Of a DNA stretch of 64,000 nucleotides, positions 45,387-54,675 are shown one piece after another. The notes beneath the pieces were generated by a model. It was not told where the DNA came from. It ran no database searches and saw only the letters and a list, made by a program, of their open reading frames with translations. Both the position numbers and the translations under genes were made by a program. This DNA comes from Bifidobacterium bohemicum DSM 22767. Lineage in GTDB: Bacteria; Actinomycetota; Actinomycetes; Actinomycetales; Bifidobacteriaceae. The DNA lies in assembly GCF_000741525.1 (NCBI RefSeq), contig NZ_JGYP01000004.1, positions 234,711-298,710 on the forward strand. Reading direction: 5' to 3'. Within the stretch, counting starts at the first letter, position 1; each line of letters opens with the position of its first letter.

Positions 45387-46844
45387 CTACTCCTCGATTT
45401 CGGGGCGGCCAGGCTCGGCCCACAGCGTATGGAACGCGGCGCCTTCCGGAGCGTCCACACGGCCATAGGTATGTGCGCCGAACAGATCGCGTTGACCCTG
45501 GATCAGCGCTGCGGGAAGACGCCCCGAACGCAGGCCGTCGTAATATGCCAGCGAACTGGAGAAGACCGGCACCGGGATGCCGCACTCAGCGGCACGAGCC
45601 ACGACACGACGCCAGGAATCCTGAGCCTGTTCGACGGCCTTCTTGAAGTACGGGGCGAAAAGCAAGGAGACATCGGCCTCACCGGACTGGAAAGCGTCGG
45701 AAACCACGTTCAGGAACTGGGCGCGGATGATGCAGCCGCCGCGCCAGATGCGCGCGACCGCGGCCATGTCAATATCCCAGCCGTACTCCTTGGCACCGTC
45801 GCTGATCTCATTGAAGCCCTGCGCATATGCGACGATCTTCGACGCATAGAGCGCGTGACGAATATCCTCGATGAACGCGGCGCGATCGGCATCACTGATG
45901 CTGAGGCTGCCGTCGGGGCCGGTGAGTCCCGCCTTCTGCGCGCCGGCACGCAACTGCGGCTGACTGGAAAGAGCGCGGGCGAACACGGCCTCGCCGATGC
46001 CGGTAACCGATGTCCCCAGTTCCAAAGCGGTCTCGACGGTCCATGTGCCGGTGCCTTTCATGCCGGCGCGATCCACGATCACGTCAAGCAACGGCTTACC
46101 GGTCTTTGCGTCCTTCTGATGCAGGACGGTGGAAGTGATCTCGATGAGGTACGAGTTAAGCTCACCCTTGTTCCACTCATCGAACACATCCCCAATCTGA
46201 TCCGTCGACATGCCCAGACCCCTGCGCATAAGGTCATAGCTCTCGGCGATCAGTTGCATGTCGGAGTACTCGATGCCATTATGCACCATCTTGACGAAAT
46301 GGCCGGCACCGTTCTCTCCGATGTGGGTTACGCAAGGCTCGCCTTCGGCCACGGCCGCGATGGATTTGAGGATCGGCCCCAGCGTCTTCCATGATTCCTC
46401 GGTGCCGCCCGGCATCAGTGACGGCCCGTTGAGGGCGCCCTCCTCACCGCCGGAGACGCCGCAGCCGACATAGTGCAGGCCACGCGCACGAATGGCCTTC
46501 TCGCGGCGAATCGTGTCTTTGAAATAGGAGTTGCCGCCGTCCACGATGATGTCGCCCGGCTCCATCGCATCCACCAAAGCGTTGATGGTGGCGTCGGTGG
46601 GCTCGCCGGCCTTCACCATGATGATGGCCGTCCGCGGCTTTTTCAGGGCGGCGACGAACTGCTCAATCGACTCGGTGGGCACGAAGTTTCCCTCGTCGCC
46701 ATGCTCGTCCATGAGCTTTTCGGTACGTTCGTAGTGCCGGTTGAACAACGCCACGGTGTTGCCGTGATGCGCCAGGTTCCGTGCGAGGTTCGACCCCATG
46801 GCCGCAAGTCCCACCACTCCTATATTCGCTGTAGCTTCCGCCAT
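45387..46844 (-). CDS. gnd: 6-phosphogluconate dehydrogenase (decarboxylating)
   Basis: Oxidises 6-phosphogluconate to ribulose 5-phosphate with NADP. The nucleotide-binding start is GLAAMGSNLARNLAHHGNTV with NR after the second strand, and the substrate block is VGCGVSGGEEGALNGPSLMP. Later EYSDMQLIAESYDLM and the C-terminal His/Arg regions are present. 485 aa, normal. In bifidobacteria it supplies NADPH and pentose next to the fructose 6-phosphate phosphoketolase pathway. Confidence 0.96.
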   Translation of the reverse strand: MAEATANIGVVGLAAMGSNLARNLAHHGNTVALFNRHYERTEKLMDEHGDEGNFVPTESIEQFVAALKKPRTAIIMVKAGEPTDATINALVDAMEPGDIIVDGGNSYFKDTIRREKAIRARGLHYVGCGVSGGEEGALNGPSLMPGGTEESWKTLGPILKSIAAVAEGEPCVTHIGENGAGHFVKMVHNGIEYSDMQLIAESYDLMRRGLGMSTDQIGDVFDEWNKGELNSYLIEITSTVLHQKDAKTGKPLLDVIVDRAGMKGTGTWTVETALELGTSVTGIGEAVFARALSSQPQLRAGAQKAGLTGPDGSLSISDADRAAFIEDIRHALYASKIVAYAQGFNEISDGAKEYGWDIDMAAVARIWRGGCIIRAQFLNVVSDAFQSGEADVSLLFAPYFKKAVEQAQDSWRRVVARAAECGIPVPVFSSSLAYYDGLRSGRLPAALIQGQRDLFGAHTYGRVDAPEGAAFHTLWAEPGRPEIEE

Positions 46845-47191
46845 AATTCGCCTTATCGCCTTTCAAATCGACAATCCCACAGTGACGCCACCCGCATGGT
46901 GACGCTATGGATTTGCACTTTCACCCACAGTCGCGGTCAGAGCGCAAATCATCACATTCACAGTCTATCGCCAACGTCCCACAGAAAACAGCGCCAATGG
47001 CCGCCAAAGGTCGCGCCAGTCGAAAACCTCCGTGGAGCCAACGAGCCATCGTATAAATCGCAGGGGTTTTCAAGCATAACCGAGACTCACGTGAACCGTA
47101 TCACATATGGGCGTGCCCGCAGCAAATCCCGGCAACAGCCACTAGGTGAACCGCCGTCCACATGCCCACCCGGCGCCAAAACGCTGAACGT
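46845..47191. other. Non-coding gap
   Basis: No gene, repeat or RNA is recognised in these 347 bases between gnd and the phosphatase gene. Confidence 0.45.
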
Positions 47192-48145
47192 CTACTGAAT
47201 GAACAACACCCGGAGCGTATCGTCCTCCTCTTGCGTCAATCCGTTCTGAAGGCAGTATTGCCCAACCGAACCATACTCGTGTTTGATGTCGCGCAACACA
47301 CCGCGAATGAGCTCAGGCGGCGAAGCCAACAGAGCGGTCTGCGCCGCAGAAACCTCACCGACCCCATCCGAATCATCATCAAGCCCGGCCATCACGGCCT
47401 TTTTGAACGCTTCACCAAGGTTCGCGCCGGACTGCGCATAGCAGGAGACGACCATATCCTCACTCACCCCCAAAAGGCTCATGAGAATCGCCGAGGTGAT
47501 GCCCGTCCGGTCCTTGCCGGCGGTGCAATGGATGAGCATGGGGTGCCCGCTCGGCGTCGCCAGCTTTTTGAGAATCGAGATGATACGGTCCGCCGACCCG
47601 AACGCGATGTCGTGGTACATCCTCGCCATATCGACGGCATTGTCGCCGGAATCGCTCTGATCCGAGGAATTTGCGACGCTAGGGCTCTCAGACTCGGAAG
47701 TCGAATTCGAAACGAGGCCGGAAGCATTTTTGGAATCCCCCTCAGAACCCACATGGGCATCGCCATGGAGTTGCGGCGCCCGCGAAACGGTGTCGTCCTT
47801 GATCAGTGGGACTCGGTCCACATGAATATCATCCGGCAGACTGTAGGGCCACTGCTCGATTTCAGCCGGATCACGCAAGTCCACGACCTCTTTGACGCCA
47901 AGACCCTCCAGATCGTCGACTCCGTGCTCGCCGAGGAAGTTCAGTCCGGCCGTACGGAAGAACAGCCCGTCGCGCAGGTGATGCCCATCGACAGTGGGAT
48001 ACCCTCCGATGCCGCGCGCGTTGGGCACGCCGTCAATGCGAATCCCCGCGCCATCCCCCTCGGGACGGTAGGCTAGGTAGGATTCATCACCTCCGGTCAC
48101 AGCGGCCCCTCGTCTCGTCTTGTCATCGACACCGCTATCCGTCAT
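47192..48145 (-). CDS. Tyrosine/serine protein phosphatase (MptpB-like)
   Basis: Family Y_phosphatase3. The opening NARGIGGYPTVDGHHLRDGLFFR and the P-loop HCTAGKDRTG (Cys207 nucleophile, Arg213) are diagnostic, and VVDLRDPAEIEQWP is the usual Asp region. Such enzymes act on phosphotyrosine, phosphoserine or phosphoinositides. Residues about 130-170 are a Ser/Asp/Glu-rich insert not needed for the fold. 317 aa, no signal peptide. AAAGGGG precedes ATG 48145. Confidence 0.9.
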   Translation of the reverse strand: MTDSGVDDKTRRGAAVTGGDESYLAYRPEGDGAGIRIDGVPNARGIGGYPTVDGHHLRDGLFFRTAGLNFLGEHGVDDLEGLGVKEVVDLRDPAEIEQWPYSLPDDIHVDRVPLIKDDTVSRAPQLHGDAHVGSEGDSKNASGLVSNSTSESESPSVANSSDQSDSGDNAVDMARMYHDIAFGSADRIISILKKLATPSGHPMLIHCTAGKDRTGITSAILMSLLGVSEDMVVSCYAQSGANLGEAFKKAVMAGLDDDSDGVGEVSAAQTALLASPPELIRGVLRDIKHEYGSVGQYCLQNGLTQEEDDTLRVLFIQ

Positions 48146-48544
48146 ATGTGGACCCCTTTCAGAACGGGTGCGAACCAGTTCAATCCGTCAAACAAACAAT
48201 ACCGCCATATTACCCGACCATGACGAATCTCGTCGCATGCACCTGGAACGTGGTCATATCCCTTACATCAGGTGTGGCCCCGCATAACTCAACCGCGGAT
48301 AAGCGACCTCATCGGGGAGGGATATCGAGTGCCGAACGCAGCCATCGGTGTCGGACATGCTTATTCGTCATACCCAAGTCCCGGTGCATGCGATACAAGA
48401 TGAGCGTATGGGTCCTTCCCCGCACGCCGACAGACAGGCATCGTGTCCTGTTGACGGATCGAACACGCTCAGGACAACGAAGGACGGCCACTTACCCCAC
48501 CAAGGCGCGGCGAAGAACGATTTCACTCTATTACCAGCCGAATC
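48146..48544. other. Non-coding gap
   Basis: No convincing gene in these 399 bases. One DnaA-box-like 9-mer with two mismatches (CGCGGATAA, minus) lies near 48293-48301. Confidence 0.4.
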
Positions 48545-49708
48545 TCACCGAGGCCGCCGGAAACGGCAATCACCAATCAGTCCAGGGTCGAACGGAACAT
48601 GCGGCTCGCTTTGGTACCAGTAGGCCACGGAAGCCAGGTCGTCCGAACGCTCGAACAGACCGGACTCATCGGTGCCGATCTGCTGAATGGTAACTTTGAT
48701 GCCTTCATGGAAATAGATGGGATCGGGAATGTGCCATCGGTATAGGCCGCGCATCACCGGCGTCGATTGATCCCAATAGTCGTTTTCGCGCCCGACGAGG
48801 GTCTGGGAGCGGAAAGGAAAACCAACGAACGGTGCGCAATACGTCTGTTCTCGCATATCCCCGCTGCCTCGACCCTCGAACGAACCGAAACTCCAGGCCC
48901 CGCCGAAATAGTCCTCGGTGCCGGTGCTGGTGACAGTCGGGTATTCGACATCGCCGTCAAGATACATTTTGACCTCGCCCTCGCCCCACCAGCGGCTTTC
49001 GAGCGCCGTGTGAGCCAGGTAAGTACCGACGTACACCCCTTGACCCCGCACATCATCAAGGATGACGTAATCCCGCGACTGGCTGGTGACCCGCTCGCGA
49101 CGCCATTGCGCATGGAAACGCAGCGCGTTCTGCGGCAAAGGCTCCTCCGTATAGTCGATCTGATAGAAGAAGCCGTGCACGTCTTCGTTGTGTCCGCTAC
49201 GCAATACCACTTTGGCATGCTCGAACGGCATCGAGAAATAGCAGTTGAACCCACGGTTGGGAGCCACCACCACAGGCAACGAGTCAACCGCACAGGCCTG
49301 CGCATGCCCACAACAGAAGAAATCCCCGATCGGGCACACGACACTGGGATCATCCTCGCCGTCCCAATAGAACTCGAGAATCAGATTACGCAATACGTTC
49401 TGGCCGGTCGGACCGGTCCTGTCAGTCACCGTCATCCAGATATGCCGAATGACGCCCGGCCCATCCACATCCATCAACGTCACGGCGCCACCGGCGGGCA
49501 CCACGTCAACGCAGGGCGATCCTTTACGCGAGGGGCCCAACGTGCCGGCCGCCATCGCCGCCACCCCCTTGCCCCCGGTCGGGTTCTCCGCATTGACGCA
49601 CCTCGATCGCCGCGCGCCAGGCGCCGTCGCCAAGGCATCGAGCAAGCCAAATCCCGAACCCATTCCCGCACCTCCCCTGAGGACTGGATTCGTCACTGTT
49701 TCATTCAT
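48545..49708 (-). CDS. GH172 (DUF2961) glycosidase
   Basis: Family GH172, whose characterised members include the Bifidobacterium dentium difructose dianhydride I synthase/hydrolase (alpha-D-fructofuranosidase) and alpha-D-arabinofuranosidases acting on mycobacterial arabinan. The conserved core is visible: GPGVIRHIWMT, NCYFSMPF, ESRWWGEGEVKMYLDGD and STGTEDYFGGAWSF, the last carrying a catalytic Glu. 387 aa from ATG 49708 (AGAAAGG upstream). No signal peptide, so it acts on imported sugar. Last gene of a binding protein-permease-permease-GH172 run. Confidence 0.88.
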   Translation of the reverse strand: MNETVTNPVLRGGAGMGSGFGLLDALATAPGARRSRCVNAENPTGGKGVAAMAAGTLGPSRKGSPCVDVVPAGGAVTLMDVDGPGVIRHIWMTVTDRTGPTGQNVLRNLILEFYWDGEDDPSVVCPIGDFFCCGHAQACAVDSLPVVVAPNRGFNCYFSMPFEHAKVVLRSGHNEDVHGFFYQIDYTEEPLPQNALRFHAQWRRERVTSQSRDYVILDDVRGQGVYVGTYLAHTALESRWWGEGEVKMYLDGDVEYPTVTSTGTEDYFGGAWSFGSFEGRGSGDMREQTYCAPFVGFPFRSQTLVGRENDYWDQSTPVMRGLYRWHIPDPIYFHEGIKVTIQQIGTDESGLFERSDDLASVAYWYQSEPHVPFDPGLIGDCRFRRPR

Positions 49709-49784
49709 CTCGAAGCCTTTCTTGTTTTGTTCTTGTACAAACTCATTCAATAATGGCGCGCCACCGTCATGCTTAGGACCATTT

Positions 49785-50681
49785 TTACTTCACGGCCCCG
49801 GCAACGATACCTTGATTGAGTTTGCGCTGGAAAATGACGAAGAAAATGATGGTCGGAATAATGCTTAGCAACGATGCGGCGGCCAAGGTGGTCGCATCCA
49901 TCGTATGCTGCCCTTGTAATGTAGCCAAGGCCAACGGCACTGTCTGCACACTGTCGTCCATCAGAAAAGCCATCGGAATCATGTACTCGTTCCAAGTCCA
50001 AACGAAGAAGAAAACGAACAACACACTGATGGTCGGCCACGAAATCGGAAGCACCACGCGCAACAAAGTCTGCCAACGATTTGCCCCATCTAAAGTGGAC
50101 GCTTCCAGAATCGCTTGCGGGAATGTTCCATAGACCGCCGAAAGCAGATAAGTACCATAAGCGCTCTGTATGACAGTGAAGATGATCATGATGGCCAATT
50201 GCGAGTTATACAGACCAATACGTTTGAACATGGTATACAACGGATAGAGCAGCGCCTCTTGCGGCATCATGTTCGCCAACATTATCATCAGCACGATCCA
50301 GCGATTGCCCTTAACCTTGCCGATGCCCAATGCAAATGAGTTCAGCACAGAAAGCATAACGCCCAGTACGGCGACGACCAGCGAAATCAGGAGGCTATTG
50401 ACGAATTTGACCGGAAAATGACTGGTATTCCAGAAAGAGACGATGCCGCTCATAGTCGGATGCGCCGGCATGGTCAGCGGCCCAGAGGCATTATAATCGC
50501 CTATGGTCTTGAACGCATTCATCGTCAGGATGACGAGCGGGCTGAGCATGACGATGGCGCCAACAGACAAAAGCACCAGAACCAGCCAGTCGCCCCAAGA
50601 ACGGATGTGCTTGGCCTTAAGTGGCACCTCCTCCGCCTTTTTCTTCGAACTCATCTTAGCCCGTATGGAAACTTCCGACAT
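49785..50681 (-). CDS. ABC sugar transporter permease (MalG type)
   Basis: Inner-membrane subunit of a CUT1-family importer, six helices in 298 aa. The EAA loop contacting the ATPase is EASTLDGANRWQTLLRVVLPI. It starts 11 nt after the partner permease with AAGGAGG. No ATPase is encoded here; a shared MsmK-like ATPase elsewhere is expected, as is common in Gram-positive CUT1 systems. Confidence 0.93.
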   Translation of the reverse strand: MSEVSIRAKMSSKKKAEEVPLKAKHIRSWGDWLVLVLLSVGAIVMLSPLVILTMNAFKTIGDYNASGPLTMPAHPTMSGIVSFWNTSHFPVKFVNSLLISLVVAVLGVMLSVLNSFALGIGKVKGNRWIVLMIMLANMMPQEALLYPLYTMFKRIGLYNSQLAIMIIFTVIQSAYGTYLLSAVYGTFPQAILEASTLDGANRWQTLLRVVLPISWPTISVLFVFFFVWTWNEYMIPMAFLMDDSVQTVPLALATLQGQHTMDATTLAAASLLSIIPTIIFFVIFQRKLNQGIVAGAVK

Positions 50682-50692
50682 TGCTTGCCTCC

Positions 50693-51631
50693 TTAGTCCA
50701 TGTTCTTTTCAACATGACCCTGAATAATCGTGAACACCACCGAGAAGATGATGATGACCACGGTCAGCGCGGTCGATATAGCGGCGCCATACCCGACCTG
50801 CTGCACCTGGAAGAATTGGTTGTAGGAATAGTATGACGGCACGATGGTCGTGGTGCCCGGACCACCCTTGGTCAACAGATACACGGGTCCGAAAGTCTTC
50901 AATGCGCCGATCGTCGCAGTCAGGATCACGACCAAGAGCTCAGGCATGATCGAAGGCAGAGTCACCACATAGAACTTTTGCCACCAATTCGCGCCATCAA
51001 GCCCCACAGCTTCATACAGTTCGGGGTCAACCCGTTGAAGACCGGACATGAAAATCACAACCGGATAACCAAGTTGAATCCAAATGAGAATGAACATCAG
51101 AACAGGCAACGCGGTTTTGGGGTTCCCCAGCCAATTGCCCTGAAGCACACCGAGGCCCATTGCATGCAGAAGGGCATTGAAAGCACCATCATCAGGCCGG
51201 AATATCCAACCCATGATAATCGAAGCAACAGCCACCGGCAACAGTTGCGGCAAGTAATAGAGCGCACGGAGGAACGACGCAACCTTGGAGCCGAACTTCT
51301 TTTGAATGACATCAGTGAGCAATGATGAGATAAACAGACCCAAAACCGTTGGAATAATCACGATAGCCACGATGATCCAGAATGAATTCTCAAAGGACTT
51401 CCAAAACATCTCGTCCCTGAAAAGGCGGCGCCAGTTCGCGGCACCTATGAATCGCACGGGGCCCACACCCCGCCAACGGGTAAAGCTTAAGTACACGTTC
51501 CAGATGGCCGGCACGATAATAACGACCGCAAGGCTGAGCACACCGGGAATTAGATAGGGCACGAATCGCGAGGGCTTATTGCCAGGCAGCCTAGAGAGCG
51601 CGGCTCCCCTGGTCTTGCTATGTAAAGACAT
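50693..51631 (-). CDS. ABC sugar transporter permease (MalF type)
   Basis: Partner permease of the CUT1 importer, six helices in 312 aa. The EAA loop is YEAVGLDGANWWQKFYVVTLP. ATG 51631 has AAGGAAG upstream; an earlier in-frame start at 51667 lacks one. Encoded between the binding protein and the MalG-type permease. Confidence 0.93.
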   Translation of the reverse strand: MSLHSKTRGAALSRLPGNKPSRFVPYLIPGVLSLAVVIIVPAIWNVYLSFTRWRGVGPVRFIGAANWRRLFRDEMFWKSFENSFWIIVAIVIIPTVLGLFISSLLTDVIQKKFGSKVASFLRALYYLPQLLPVAVASIIMGWIFRPDDGAFNALLHAMGLGVLQGNWLGNPKTALPVLMFILIWIQLGYPVVIFMSGLQRVDPELYEAVGLDGANWWQKFYVVTLPSIMPELLVVILTATIGALKTFGPVYLLTKGGPGTTTIVPSYYSYNQFFQVQQVGYGAAISTALTVVIIIFSVVFTIIQGHVEKNMD

Positions 51632-51783
51632 TCTGGTCTTCCTTATCAACAAATCGAATACGTTCACAGGTCAGCGCATCCACAGCATTGGATTGCCTCG
51701 ACGCGCCTACCGCAGAATCAGAACCGAGCGGCATGGGGCCAGACACATATATGAATCCGACCCCTTAATCACCTTTTGTGGAA

Positions 51784-53091
51784 TCAGTTGTCCTTGACAC
51801 CCATGTCCTGCACCCCGGTGTTATAGGCCTTCTTCATGGCTTCAAGAGTCTGCGTCGGCGTCTTGGTGCCGTTGGTCAGCTCCTGGAACTCAGAAGACAT
51901 CGCATCCGTGAGGTTAGATGCCGGATAATCCGGATAGTACGACAATTGACCCTTCTTCGAGAAACCGGAGTACTCCTCAATCATCTTCTTGTTCTTTTCG
52001 TTGATCACCTTGGACATATCGGCATTTAGCGGCACGCTGCCGGCATTGCCGATACCCGTCTGCAGGCCCTTGGAGATGGCCTTGTCCAGAAGCTTGGCGG
52101 ACCAGTCCTTGTGCTTCGACTTTTCAGGAATCACCAGTAGGTTACCGGTGCACCCTTGGAGCATCTTGGTGCCCGGCAACACGGCGGCATCCCAATCGAA
52201 GGCCTTAATCTGATCGTTGAAGCGCGATTCATTCCATGTACCGGTCTGGTAGATCGGGTTCTCTCCCTTAATGAAGGAAACCGTGGTGTCCTCACCTTTA
52301 AGCCCCGTGGCATTACGAGAGATATAACCTTTCTGGAGCCATTCGTTAATCTTATTGGTCGCGTACGTCAAGGGTTCGGCGTTCCAGTTGACGTCATGCT
52401 TGTACATATGCCAGTCCTCGATAAACCGTTCATCGGCCTTGGTGCCCACCAAGGACCACCACAACCACAGCACGCCATATTCCTGAGCGTCGGCGGCGAT
52501 AGGAGTGACGCCGGCCGCCTTGAACTTAGCGCACGCATCTTCGAACTCGTCCATCGTGGCCGGAATCTTGATGCCGTACTTCGCGAAAAGGTCCTTGTTA
52601 TAGAACACCCTCTGATACTCGGCATAGGTAGGCAGGCCGACCCACTTGTCGCCATTCATGATGCCCTTGTCGTTGTATTTGGCGACAGAGGCGTCGCCGG
52701 GGGTGATCTCCTTATCCCAACCGTATTTCTTGACATACGGCCCCATGTCGCTCAGCAGCCCCATCGAAGAGAGCATACCGGCCGATCCGTTGCCCCGATT
52801 CGACTCCATAATATCGGGAGCTTGGTCGGAGTTGAGGAACTGACTGGCATTCTGGGCTATCTGAGTGAAAGACTTGACTTCAAACTTCACCTTGATGCCG
52901 GTGTCTTTGGTGAACTCCTTCGCCGCCTGCTTCCAGGCCACGGTCTCCGCGGAAGCATCGTTTTCATAGTACCAGAACGAAATGCTATCTGGCTTGGCTT
53001 CACTTTGCCCGCCGGTCGAACCACAACCGGCCAATGCCGTCACCGACATTGCAACGGCCGCAAATACGGCAATCCCTTTTTTGACATTCAT
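51784..53091 (-). CDS. Solute-binding lipoprotein of the GH172 ABC importer
   Basis: Extracellular sugar-binding protein (CUT1 family 1 SBP). A lipoprotein signal ends in LAGC (Cys23), followed by a short Gly/Ser linker and the binding domain, which begins SISFWYYENDASAETVAWKQ. 435 aa. AGGAGAG precedes ATG 53091. First gene of the transporter-GH172 run, with a TCGAAACGTTTCGA operator 39 nt before the start codon. Confidence 0.93.
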   Translation of the reverse strand: MNVKKGIAVFAAVAMSVTALAGCGSTGGQSEAKPDSISFWYYENDASAETVAWKQAAKEFTKDTGIKVKFEVKSFTQIAQNASQFLNSDQAPDIMESNRGNGSAGMLSSMGLLSDMGPYVKKYGWDKEITPGDASVAKYNDKGIMNGDKWVGLPTYAEYQRVFYNKDLFAKYGIKIPATMDEFEDACAKFKAAGVTPIAADAQEYGVLWLWWSLVGTKADERFIEDWHMYKHDVNWNAEPLTYATNKINEWLQKGYISRNATGLKGEDTTVSFIKGENPIYQTGTWNESRFNDQIKAFDWDAAVLPGTKMLQGCTGNLLVIPEKSKHKDWSAKLLDKAISKGLQTGIGNAGSVPLNADMSKVINEKNKKMIEEYSGFSKKGQLSYYPDYPASNLTDAMSSEFQELTNGTKTPTQTLEAMKKAYNTGVQDMGVKDN

Positions 53092-53129
53092 TTTTCTCTC
53101 CTAATTCAAGAAACCCTTGCTCATCTGCA

Positions 53130-53143
53130 TCGAAACGTTTCGA
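53130..53143. promoter_or_regulatory. LacI operator upstream of the GH172 importer
   Basis: TCGAAACGTTTCGA is a perfect 14-bp palindrome in the leader/promoter of the binding-protein gene. It is identical to the core of the site at 54340-54353 before the LacI gene. Confidence 0.8.
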
Positions 53144-53174
53144 CAACACGGACATCAGTCCGCGCCGTTCTTTG

Positions 53175-53210
53175 AAAAATTGTGCACATCCTTCATTGAC
53201 GTGCGCACAA
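53175..53210 (-). terminator. Terminator of the LacI gene
   Basis: On the minus strand, TTGTGCGCAC pairs with GTGCACAA (one bulge) and is followed by TTTTTC. It lies 52 nt after the LacI stop and upstream of the importer operon, so the regulator and transporter genes are separate units. Confidence 0.7.
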
Positions 53211-53261
53211 GACTAACGCGTCATCGCCGTTTCAAAACGCCTCTACGCCCTTCTCGGGCAA

Positions 53262-54299
53262 TCAGCCACAACCTCCCTTCTGTGCTTCACGGGCACGACT
53301 TAACGAGCCGCGATCGATAAAAGTGGGCACGGAAAGATCGACCTCTCCACGGATATCGTGATGTTCCTCGATCGCACCAAGCAGCAAGGACATGGCGCGT
53401 GAGCACTGGACCGCAGGGGTGATAGGCATCTCAGAGATACCCTTACTCATTGGATAGGAATCCAACAAAGTACCGCACGACAACACGGAAACGTACTGGG
53501 GAACATCCATCCCAGATACCGACAGGACGCCTAACACGGTATTGAGCACAGACGGATCCGCTTGATTCACGATGGCGGTCGCACCATTCTTGGGGATAAG
53601 ATATTTTGACACGAAAGCATTGGCGTCGAAGTTACGGTATTCAGTCAGCTCGGACTCCATCACCACCATCTGCCGATCTTCCGCCGCCGCGATAAAAGAA
53701 TCCCTGAACAGGTTCAAATACCCGGACATCGGCTCGCTGAGATGTTCGACGCTCCTGAGCAGCACCACCCGCTCATGGCCCAAATCCCGTAACCTGTCGG
53801 CGGCCAACCGACCCATGCACGCAAAATCGACGTCCACGCAAGCACAGTCGTCATGATCCTTGGGAAAACCGATGCACACACAAGGCTTACCGTATTCGGC
53901 AGCCCTTGCGGCGCGAAGGTCGTTTTCCTCGACATCCAGCAAAACGACCCCATCGGCAAGATTGCTCTGTGCAACACGGAGAATATCATCTACAGGGTCC
54001 TCGCCGGTCAGCAACAAGACATCGTACCCACCGGCTTTCGCCCGCAACGCTGTCTGCATAAAGTAGGCACTCAAACTCGAGTGCCTTACTTCGCGGCGTC
54101 CCGGCGCAATGGCGATCACATGACTCAAGTGGCCACGCATCTTCCTCGCGCTGGCATCCGGTATGTAATTGAGACGATTGACGGCATCAAGCACCCTGTC
54201 GGCGGTTTTGTTGGAAATTGAGCGTTTACCGGACAGGACATAGGAGACCGTAGAGACGGAGACTCCGGCCGCCTTTGCCACATCCTTGATACCGGCCAT
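53262..54299 (-). CDS. LacI family regulator of the GH172 locus
   Basis: Classical LacI repressor: helix-turn-helix AGIKDVAKAAGVSVSTVSYV at residues 2-21, hinge RKMRGHLS, then a sugar-binding domain. ATG 54299 gives the better spacing from GGGAGG; ATG 54302 is adjacent. The same palindrome lies before its own gene and before the importer gene, implying autorepression and control of the importer-GH172 unit. The inducer is probably the sugar the GH172 acts on. 345 aa. Confidence 0.93.
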   Translation of the reverse strand: MAGIKDVAKAAGVSVSTVSYVLSGKRSISNKTADRVLDAVNRLNYIPDASARKMRGHLSHVIAIAPGRREVRHSSLSAYFMQTALRAKAGGYDVLLLTGEDPVDDILRVAQSNLADGVVLLDVEENDLRAARAAEYGKPCVCIGFPKDHDDCACVDVDFACMGRLAADRLRDLGHERVVLLRSVEHLSEPMSGYLNLFRDSFIAAAEDRQMVVMESELTEYRNFDANAFVSKYLIPKNGATAIVNQADPSVLNTVLGVLSVSGMDVPQYVSVLSCGTLLDSYPMSKGISEMPITPAVQCSRAMSLLLGAIEEHHDIRGEVDLSVPTFIDRGSLSRAREAQKGGCG

Positions 54300-54337
54300 C
54301 ATCGCCTCCCTGCAATCTGACACCGACAATCATTTAT

Positions 54338-54355
54338 TGTCGAAACGTTTCGACA
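54338..54355. promoter_or_regulatory. LacI autoregulatory operator
   Basis: TGTCGAAACGTTTCGACA is a perfect 18-bp palindrome 13 nt after the -10 box of the LacI promoter, covering the likely transcription start. Confidence 0.85.
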
Positions 54356-54367
54356 TCTGATATTCTC

Positions 54368-54396
54368 ATCATAACTTCTTTCTTCTTGGTTGTCAA
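54368..54396 (-). promoter_or_regulatory. LacI gene promoter (TTGACA-N17-TATGAT)
   Basis: On the minus strand, TTGACA at 54396-54391 and TATGAT at 54373-54368 are separated by 17 bp. A near-consensus promoter read towards the LacI gene. Confidence 0.85.
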
Positions 54397-54675
54397 TTCG
54401 ACGCCCCTACGATACCCTCCCGATTCCAGGCAATTCCAGTTCTATGATTTCAAAGGCGGAAACGAATCCCTGGCATATGCCGAAAGCTCCGAACAACGAC
54501 TTTTCGCCTGTTATCTCTCGCCAAAGACCAAACCGGAACTTCGGGGTTCTGTTGCTTTGCGTCCATCGGAAAATGCAGGGAGCGCCAAAACCGTAAATGC
54601 CGATGCTGCCCTATAATGAGGAACCGATAAGACAGACACCGAACACCACATCTTTCAACGATCCGGAGGCGTGGC
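54397..54675. other. Gap between the divergent LacI genes
   Basis: No gene is seen. Promoter elements for the plus-strand LacI should lie here but no strong pair is clear. Confidence 0.4.

Noticed and set aside
46845..47191. A small RNA gene in the gnd-phosphatase gap
   Set aside because: No paired stem followed by a T tract was found in the gap.
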